Assembly (NCBI GenBank): GCA_023426425.1 | Contig: JAFAAT010000222.1 | Location: 1 to 11,526 of the forward strand | Direction: 5' to 3' | Source: Bacteroidota bacterium | GTDB taxonomy: Bacteria > Bacteroidota > Bacteroidia > Chitinophagales > Chitinophagaceae | DNA: 11,526 nt | In this document: positions 7,689 through 11,526 of the stretch, one piece after another | Numbering within the stretch: the first letter of the stretch is position 1 | How the letters are laid out: every line of letters begins with the position of its first letter | The notes under the pieces: model-generated | Seen by the model: the letters and a program-made list of their open reading frames with translations, nothing else | What the model was told of the DNA's origin: nothing | Database searches by the model: none | Program-made: the position numbers and the translations under genes

Positions 7689-8513
7689 ATGAAGAATTTT
7701 CTATTGACTGTGGTTATTACGATAGGTTGCATCGGGTCTGTAAAAGCTCAAACGAGTTATTTTGTTGTAGATGAAGAGCAACATTTTATGGTGCAAGGAC
7801 ACTTGCCAGGGTCTGATATTCAGCTTTGCACCCGCCGCGACGGGGGTAAAGTTCTGGTTAAGAGCCCGACAACAGATGAAAAGGTTTTTAAGTTGGTGAC
7901 TTCCCTCGATGTCAAACCTGATTTTATACTTAATAGGACCAATGCTAATGTTAAAAATATTCGTGGTAATGGGAAGGTGCAGGACTTGGGACGTCCGGAG
8001 TTTATATTGAAAAATGTACGGGTACAGCGAGAAGGCGTAGATGTAAAACTAACCTGGGACGCAATGGTGGACCCGGTAGAGCTAGTAGAATTTGAGATAT
8101 ACAGAAGCTGGGATGGAGAGGATTATTCACGAGTTTACGCTGTTTCCGGCAGTCCGGTTCTAACATCCCAGCAATACAAGTTTGAAGAGAAACATGCAGC
8201 GGATGTAAACGTGTATTACAGAATATCCGTAAGAAGTTCAAGAGGTCAGCGGTATGCGACTAAAAGCTATTTTCTGTCGGGGTCGTTACTGAACATTTTT
8301 CCGACAATAGTTCACCAGAAACTGAACTTGGAAGTAAGTGAGGATTATATTGGAAAATCATATCGGATAGTGGGCATAGATGGTAGGATCTATAAGAACT
8401 CCAGAGTTGAGGAGTTGTTCTCTACGATTGATGTTAGTGAGCTATTGCCTGGAACCTACTTTCTTCAGGGTGTCGGCTCGGAATCAAAGTCTGTAAAGTT
8501 TGTAAAGCAATAG
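7689..8513 (+). CDS. T9SS-type secreted protein with fibronectin III-like domain
   Basis: The 274-aa product begins with a signal peptide (MKNFLLTVVITIGCIGSVKA^Q). Residues ~110-190 look like a fibronectin III domain: V-D-V-K-L-T-W-D early, E-F-E-I-Y-R-S-W-D-G mid, VYYRISVRSSRGQ near the end (K-L-T-W ... Y-R-S ... Y-Y-R-I is typical). The C-terminal ~75 residues have the fold pattern of a T9SS type A sorting domain (YRIVGIDGRIYKN, IDVSELLPGTYFLQG, SKSVKFVKQ), but the usual Y/F-P-N-P start is replaced by I-F-P-T-I. Export by the Por system is likely but less certain than for its neighbour. The 15-base gap after the SBBP-repeat gene and shared orientation suggest an operon and perhaps a two-component surface assembly. 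The ATG is fixed by the signal peptide. Confidence 0.8.
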   Translation: MKNFLLTVVITIGCIGSVKAQTSYFVVDEEQHFMVQGHLPGSDIQLCTRRDGGKVLVKSPTTDEKVFKLVTSLDVKPDFILNRTNANVKNIRGNGKVQDLGRPEFILKNVRVQREGVDVKLTWDAMVDPVELVEFEIYRSWDGEDYSRVYAVSGSPVLTSQQYKFEEKHAADVNVYYRISVRSSRGQRYATKSYFLSGSLLNIFPTIVHQKLNLEVSEDYIGKSYRIVGIDGRIYKNSRVEELFSTIDVSELLPGTYFLQGVGSESKSVKFVKQ

Positions 8514-8798
8514 GCTACTCTCTTTTCACGAGTTAGAGATAATAACCTGAACGATTAGTGGTGTCAGTCTTTAGAGCACATACAATCTGGCACGGTATCT
8601 CTGCTTTCTCATTGCCTTTGTACGAGGTCTTTTCTTTAGTCAGCAACCTAAGGAATAGGCAAGAACAGGCAATAAAAATCGCATTGAACAAAGCCAACTA
8701 TGCTATTTAAAGATATTAGTATATCGTACATATCCCGAAATTTTCATGAAATCATAGCGTCTTATAGCGCCACCTGAGACACTTTACCTCCCGCAGCA
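8514..8798. other. Intergenic stretch, nothing recognised
   Basis: Between the FN3/T9SS gene and the duplicated module there is no convincing frame, no TAnnTTTG element and no strong hairpin with a T-run. If the module at 8799-9159 is what is left of a full gene, its lost 5' part would have been here. Confidence 0.45.
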
Positions 8799-9159
8799 TA
8801 CCTGGCATTTATGACACTGCAGGGAGTATTGGCTGGGTGGTAAGACTGGATAGTAATGGATGCAGAGGCCCATTGGCTCCTGAGTGTCAACCCAACTCGG
8901 TTGAGGACAACCAAACCAGCAAAAAGGACCTACGGGTTTATCCGAATCCAACAACCAGCGGAGTGAATATTGAATGCAGCCGTAGGGCACAGGTAAGGGT
9001 ATATTCACTTTCAGGAAAGCTTTTGAAAACTCAAGGTTGGAAGCGCCAAAAGGTTTCATTGATCTTCAAGGAATGGCAGACGGGGTTTACCTGCTGCATC
9101 TGACCTATGATGACGGTAGCGACGGTAGCGTAGACCGGCTGCAGGTGCTGAAGAATTGA
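8799..9159 (+). pseudogene. Decayed second copy of a T9SS C-terminal module (direct repeat copy 2)
   Basis: This is the same sequence as 5201-5553 at about 95% identity, without an N-terminus or signal peptide. It reads PGIYDTAGSIGWVVRLDSNG and on through YPNPTTSGVNIECSRR to KTQGW. There a GGG present in copy 1 (5441-5443) is GG (9039-9040), so the frame is lost and ends at 9103. The intended end, VDRLQVLKN-stop, is still present in the other frame at 9157-9159. The tandem doubling of GACGGTAGC at 9112-9129 adds three codons (DGS). The length difference from copy 1 (361 versus 353) equals +9 and -1 exactly. Protein differences before the shift are few and mostly mild (T/A, S/G, D/E, Y/N, A/T, S/T). 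It is probably the end of a paralogous T9SS gene or a partial duplication, and is not expressed as a functional exported protein. Confidence 0.85.
9112..9129 (+). repeat. 9-bp tandem duplication (GACGGTAGC x2)
   Basis: Two perfect tandem copies are present here, with a single copy at the matching place in copy 1. It is an in-frame addition of Asp-Gly-Ser and looks like a recent slippage event. Confidence 0.9.
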
Positions 9160-9173
9160 TGCTTATCCGCTCA

Positions 9174-9611
9174 TTACATTTCAAGTTCTGTGGTGATGAA
9201 TTCCTTTGCTCCTTCGGGTCCGGATATTTCAAGCCAGATGGAGGAGTCGCTATTTACAGCGACATTGAAGTTGAAGAAGTCGCAGCATTGCCGTTCCGAT
9301 TTTATGAAAGAGGTAATCTCATCCAGGACGCCGTCTGAACCGTTAAACCGGAATCTGATACCGTTTGCCAGTTCCTGCCTATCCAATACTTGCTTTTTCA
9401 GTCTGGCAATTACTTCATCCTTTCTTTTTCTAAGTTCCGGACTTGTCAGCTTACAGCTTAGGGTGACTTTGTTTCCTGTTTCCATTGTTGAGGTGCTTTT
9501 TCCTTTTGATTTTTTACAGTTGCTGCAGTTGTCTGAGCATTGTGCCGCACTGTCGGTATGGCATCCTAGAAAAGCAACGAAAACCATGAAAAGTTTCAGG
9601 TAATTTTTCAA
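9174..9611 (-). CDS. Secreted Cys-rich protein with E-R-Q-C-C motif, metal-associated
   Basis: The 145-aa product starts MKNYLKLFMVFVAFLGC and has a signal peptide cleaved probably after SAAQ. The FLGC at residues 14-17 is a poor lipobox, so a lipoprotein is less likely. The mature N-terminus has C25-x3-C29-x2-C32 followed by lysines, then C53. The rest forms one domain with a basic helix (ELRKRKDEVIARLKKQVLDR), G-I-R-F-R-F, then S-E-R-Q-C109-C110-D-F-F-N-F and I-W-L-E-I-S-G-P-E-G near the end. This 'ERQCC.FF.F ... .WL.I.GPEG.KEF' pattern is recalled from small uncharacterised proteins often found next to MerR-type regulators. Divergence from a MerR gene across a shared operator-like palindrome suggests metal-dependent induction. 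Binding of a soft or divalent metal by the Cys pairs is inferred. No gene symbol is assigned. Confidence 0.75.
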   Translation of the reverse strand: MKNYLKLFMVFVAFLGCHTDSAAQCSDNCSNCKKSKGKSTSTMETGNKVTLSCKLTSPELRKRKDEVIARLKKQVLDRQELANGIRFRFNGSDGVLDEITSFIKSERQCCDFFNFNVAVNSDSSIWLEISGPEGAKEFITTELEM

Positions 9612-9629
9612 GTCCCGCGATTGTTTCTT

Positions 9630-9637
9630 TAAAGGTA
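9630..9637 (-). promoter_or_regulatory. Putative -7 element for the Cys-rich gene
   Basis: On the minus strand this reads TACCTTTA, matching TAnnTTTG at five of six fixed positions. It abuts the 22-bp dyad with a single base between, and sits 18 bases before the start codon of the Cys-rich gene. No TTG at -33 is seen, as expected if an activator substitutes for it. Confidence 0.45.
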
Positions 9638-9638
9638 A

Positions 9639-9660
9639 ACCATAGAGTATAGTCTACGGT
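9639..9660. promoter_or_regulatory. MerR-type operator: 22-bp near-palindrome between divergent genes
   Basis: The half-sites ACCATAGA and TCTACGGT are separated by GTATAG. Comparing the 11-bp halves, 9 of 11 positions match as inverted repeats. MerR-family regulators are known to bind a dyad of about this length that lies between the two promoter elements and to activate by distorting the spacer. Here the dyad fills the spacer of both divergent promoters. Binding by the adjacent MerR protein is inferred. Confidence 0.7.
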
Positions 9661-9661
9661 G

Positions 9662-9669
9662 TACTTTTG
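9662..9669 (+). promoter_or_regulatory. Putative -7 element for the merR-family gene
   Basis: TACTTTTG is a perfect match to TAnnTTTG, one base to the right of the dyad and 20 bases before ATG 9690. It mirrors the minus-strand element on the other side of the dyad. No -33 TTG is visible at 19-21 bases upstream. Confidence 0.6.
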
Positions 9670-9689
9670 TATGGAGAAACTTTTTCGAT

Positions 9690-10085
9690 ATGTTGATAGG
9701 CGAACTTTCAAAACTGACAGGATTCTCAAGGCATGCCATCCGCTTCTATGAAAAACAAGGGGTTTTTAAACTCGAACGGAAAGATCGTCTTGTAAACAAT
9801 TATAAAGACTATCCTGAGGAAGTCTTGAGAAAATTACTCATTGTAAAAAAGCTGAAAGGCTTTGGATTTACCCTGGATGAGTCCACTGACTTGCTTGCCA
9901 TGATCGAAGAAAACATGGCCTCTTGTAAAGATGTTGCCGAGAAGGTCGACGATAAACTAAAAGCTTTAGATCAAAAGATTGCAGCGCTGCAGGAGATAAA
10001 AAACATGCTTGTTAACGGCGTCGAATTGTGTTTGAATGGCTGCACGCCGACTGCTGAAAGGAAGTGCACAATGCTGATTCCCTAA
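9690..10085 (+). CDS. MerR-family metal-responsive transcriptional regulator
   Basis: The 131-aa product has the usual length. Residues 1-70 are the winged HTH (MLIGELSKLTGFSRHAIRFY, then EK.GVF.LERKDRLVNNYKDY, then the second helix pair with LKGFGFTLDES). Residues ~72-108 form the dimerisation coiled coil. Cysteines are C79 (in EENMASCK), C114, C118 and C126. C79 with C114 has the same 35-residue spacing as C82/C117 of MerR and the same numbers as Zn ligands in ZntR. CueR-type monovalent sensors have Ser in place of the first Cys. A divalent sensor (Zn, Cd, Hg or Pb) is therefore more likely than a Cu(I) sensor, but the exact metal cannot be told. It is divergent from the secreted Cys-rich gene across the 9639-9660 dyad and probably controls both that gene and itself. 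No efflux ATPase or mercuric reductase is in the window. Confidence 0.9.
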   Translation: MLIGELSKLTGFSRHAIRFYEKQGVFKLERKDRLVNNYKDYPEEVLRKLLIVKKLKGFGFTLDESTDLLAMIEENMASCKDVAEKVDDKLKALDQKIAALQEIKNMLVNGVELCLNGCTPTAERKCTMLIP

Positions 10086-10094
10086 AAACTTAGG
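10081..10094 (+). repeat. Small hairpin at the end of the merR-family gene
   Basis: CCTAA-AAAC-TTAGG is a perfect 5-bp stem with a 4-base loop and overlaps the TAA stop at 10083-10085. It has no T-run after it, so it is probably not a terminator by itself. Confidence 0.35.
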
Positions 10095-10127
10095 AACGGT
10101 AAGGAAACTGGTAAATCGGGGCCCATA

Positions 10128-10157
10128 AACAAGCAGGTAGGTTCCCACCTGCCTGTT
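10128..10157. terminator. Bidirectional terminator-like hairpin between convergent genes
   Basis: The arms AACAAGCAGGT and ACCTGCCTGTT pair at 10 of 11 positions. Inside, GG and CC extend the stem around a TTC loop, with one bulged A. The hairpin lies between the end of the merR-family gene (10085) and the end of the convergent VOC gene (10194). No long T-run flanks it (GTTTATGG on the minus side, GTTCATAC on the plus side), so the hairpin is clear but its efficiency is uncertain. Confidence 0.6.
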
Positions 10158-10193
10158 CATACCTATCTCAGTTCATACACCGCTGGTTACTCA

Positions 10194-10589
10194 TCACAGC
10201 ATCTGCGCTATCTGTATGTGATTGCCACAGGTGTCGTTAAACACGGCAATCTTGACAGTACCCATTTCGGTTGGTGCCATACTAAACTCAACACCCAGAC
10301 CAGAGAGCCGCTCATAATCCTGCTGCACATCGTCTGAGTTGAACTGGGTGTAGGGAATGCCGGCATCGAACAAAGCTCTCTGATAGGTTTTGGCGGGCTC
10401 GAAATGGAGGGGTGAGGGTTCCAGCAGGATCTCAGTCCCGTCTGGTTCATCTTTACTTATTACGGTCAGCCATCTGTTGCCTTCCGTAAGTGGAATGTCT
10501 ATTTTCTTGATGAAGCCGAGTTTTTCTGTGTAGAAGTTCAGGGCCTCTTCCTGATTGAGCACCGGAATGCTGATGAGTTTCACTTTCAT
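10194..10589 (-). CDS. VOC-superfamily (glyoxalase/bleomycin resistance fold) protein
   Basis: The 131-aa product has the paired beta-alpha-beta-beta-beta modules of the vicinal oxygen chelate fold. Module one is MKVKLISIPVLNQEEALNFY-TEKLGF with W-L-T-V and the strand T-E-I-L-L-E-P. Module two runs from Y-Q-R-A-L-F-D-A-G-I-P through DYERLSGLGVEFSMAPTEMG to the final strand VFNDTCGNHIQIAQ. The first metal-ligand position of glyoxalase-like enzymes (usually His or Gln near residue 7) is Ser/Ile here, so a classical glyoxalase I activity is doubtful. The subgroup 'SI.V.DQ..AL.FYTE.LGF..K.D.P.....WLTV....PDGTE.LLEP' is common in bacteria without a fixed function. It lies 38 bases after the AraC-family gene in the same direction, so probably in one transcript. 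Confidence 0.88.
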   Translation of the reverse strand: MKVKLISIPVLNQEEALNFYTEKLGFIKKIDIPLTEGNRWLTVISKDEPDGTEILLEPSPLHFEPAKTYQRALFDAGIPYTQFNSDDVQQDYERLSGLGVEFSMAPTEMGTVKIAVFNDTCGNHIQIAQML

Positions 10590-10627
10590 TTCTAAGCTAT
10601 TTAATGTTTGAATGCGAAAATCTCAGA

Positions 10628-11086
10628 TCAGGACGCTTGCGACTTTGTGAGAGTTGCTTTTTTTTGAAATTCCCTTGGGGAAGATCCGAAACGTGACTTG
10701 AATAGCGTGCTGAAAGAACTCGGACTTTCAAAACCTACATCATAGCAGGCGGAAGTGACATTGGCGCCATTGGATAGGAGCTCTTTGGCTTGTGCAAGTC
10801 TTTTCTCTGTCAGATATTGCTGTGGTGTCTGGCCATAATACCTTTTGAACAGCCTGAGCAGGTGGAACCTGGAAGTGAATTGGTTCCGGGATAATATCTG
10901 CAGGTTTAGCTCCCTGTCGTAATGGGTATCGATGAAATGGCGTGTGCTGATTACAGTTTTGATTTGCATCTTGTTGTGGTAGCAAATCTCTTTGATGCGC
11001 GTGATCTCCTTGAGGTAATAATGGCCGTCCTGCGTGTCAGAGTGGTTCATTCGGATTGCATTCTTGTGGGTGTTTATTTTAGGCAT
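10628..11086 (-). CDS. AraC-family transcriptional regulator, short form
   Basis: The 152-aa product has a two-helix-turn-helix AraC domain at residues ~45-143. Helix 1 region: RHFIDTHYDRELNLQILSRN. First HTH: FTSRFHLLRLFKRYYGQTPQ. Linker: YLTEKRLAQAKELLSNG. Second HTH with the family signature: VTSACYDVGFESPSSFSTLF, then KSRFGSSPREFQ. Only about 45 residues precede the domain, so there is no room for the cupin-like sensor of full AraC proteins; it may be constitutive or sense through the short N-terminus. The true start could be ATG 11050 (M13). It is directly upstream of the VOC gene, and an AraC-VOC pair of this kind recurs in Bacteroidota to my recollection. Control of its own operon is inferred. 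Confidence 0.88.
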   Translation of the reverse strand: MPKINTHKNAIRMNHSDTQDGHYYLKEITRIKEICYHNKMQIKTVISTRHFIDTHYDRELNLQILSRNQFTSRFHLLRLFKRYYGQTPQQYLTEKRLAQAKELLSNGANVTSACYDVGFESPSSFSTLFKSRFGSSPREFQKKATLTKSQAS

Positions 11087-11104
11087 TCTGTGATTGTATT
11101 TATT

Positions 11105-11115
11105 TCGAATTTCGA
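11105..11115. repeat. Inverted repeat upstream of the AraC-family gene
   Basis: TCGAA-T-TTCGA is a perfect 5-bp inverted repeat 18 bases before the ATG at 11086. The 47-base gap between the preceding gene and this regulator holds nothing else notable. It could be an operator, but it is short and AT-rich. Confidence 0.25.
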
Positions 11116-11133
11116 CATTAGGATTTCTGTCAC

Positions 11134-11526
11134 TTACCGGTAACCATAAAAAAGCTGGTAGCCCTCTTTTTCCTCAAGCTCATTCTTTTTAAGGTCTGTT
11201 TCCAGGCTCACGATCAGATACTTCTTTCTATTTGCATTTATCTCCTTTTGGGTGGGCGAATCAAGTTTATTCCACTTCGCAGACATTAGTAAGATATCAA
11301 ACTTCACCTCAGCGGGAGTCTTGTCAAGGCAGTTCTGGTTAGTGTAGATACTGCGATCGCTTTTCTTACGCAGCGCCTCAAAAAAGTACAATGCTGCAAA
11401 GTCCCTTAGATGCAGTTGCCCTGTCAGCACCATTTGCCACAATTGGTCACCCAGCTCCAGCATCATGCAATCATAATGGGCAAGTGAATAGAAAGCCCAG
11501 GTGTTAGCCAGGGACCTGCAGTCAGA
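11134..11526 (-). CDS. Unrecognised protein, C-terminal part (gene runs off the window)
   Basis: The frame is open from the right edge of the window to the stop at 11134, 130 codons. An ATG at 11466 exists, but the sequence before it (SLANTWAFYSLAHYDCM) looks equally coding, so the start is probably outside. Visible residues include LELGDQLWQMVLTGQLHLRD, an F-A-A-L-Y-F-F-E-A-L-R-K-K segment, and a highly charged end (L-K-K-N-E-L-E-E-K-E-G-Y-Q-L-F-Y-G-Y-R). The composition is that of a soluble alpha-helical cytoplasmic protein, with no membrane segment in the visible part. I do not recognise a family. It is followed 47 bases later by the AraC-family gene in the same direction and may be co-transcribed with it. 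Confidence 0.6.
   Translation of the reverse strand, partial: SDCRSLANTWAFYSLAHYDCMMLELGDQLWQMVLTGQLHLRDFAALYFFEALRKKSDRSIYTNQNCLDKTPAEVKFDILLMSAKWNKLDSPTQKEINANRKKYLIVSLETDLKKNELEEKEGYQLFYGYR

Noticed and set aside
8784..9059. 91-codon minus-strand frame, with a very similar one at 5231-5452
   Set aside because: Both are antisense readings of the same duplicated sorting-domain module; their similarity comes from the DNA repeat, not from an independent gene.
9190..9603. 137-codon plus-strand frame
   Set aside because: Antisense to the Cys-rich gene, which has a signal peptide, a family-like motif and a sensible promoter.
1..11526. CRISPR arrays, tRNA or rRNA genes, toxin-antitoxin or defence systems
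   Set aside because: No regularly spaced repeats, tRNA-like cloverleaf or rRNA sequence was seen, and no protein in the window carries recognisable defence or toxin motifs.

Overview
The window looks like chromosomal DNA of a Bacteroidota bacterium, probably of the Chitinophaga/Sphingobacteria side, though the genus cannot be named from sequence alone. Three things point there: several secreted proteins end in a type IX secretion (T9SS, Por) C-terminal sorting domain with a YPNP/FPNP-type start; putative promoters carry the Bacteroidota -7 element TAnnTTTG; and genes start without strong Shine-Dalgarno sequences. No rRNA, tRNA or CRISPR array was seen.

Layout. (1) 1-925: the right-hand part of an IS3-family insertion sequence (end of OrfA, A7 slippery site, OrfB). 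OrfB breaks off before its second catalytic Asp and runs in frame into an unrelated, TonB-C-terminus-like tail. (2) 998-3335, minus strand: a 531-aa T9SS-exported beta-propeller-like protein and a WG-repeat-like exported protein. (3) 3405-3951: a coding-like orphan fragment (+) meeting a possible small membrane protein (-) tail to tail. (4) 3952-8513, plus strand: a T9SS cargo gene broken by two compensating frameshifts, one in a 12-T tract, then a 570-aa SBBP-repeat T9SS protein and a 274-aa T9SS protein that look co-transcribed. (5) 8799-9159: a second, decayed copy of the last ~350 bp of the broken gene, about 95% identical by eye. (6) 9174-10085: a secreted Cys-rich protein and a MerR-family metal regulator, divergent, with a 22-bp near-palindrome and two flanking -7-like elements between them. 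(7) 10128-10157: a bidirectional terminator-like hairpin. (8) 10194-11086, minus strand: an AraC-family regulator followed by a VOC/glyoxalase-fold gene. (9) 11134-11526, minus strand: the 3' part of an unrecognised gene that runs off the window.

How it fits together. The middle of the window is a cluster of exported T9SS client proteins of related design (signal peptide, repeated D-x-x-G-N/D-G-G blades, sorting domain). It shows signs of recombination and decay: a duplicated 3' end, frameshifts and a truncated IS. The right part holds two small regulator-plus-effector units: MerR with a Cys-rich protein, probably responding to a divalent metal, and AraC with a VOC protein. The parts most worth following up are the dispersed duplicate sorting-domain module, the T12 frameshift tract, and the symmetric MerR-type divergent promoter next to the uncharacterised CC-motif protein.
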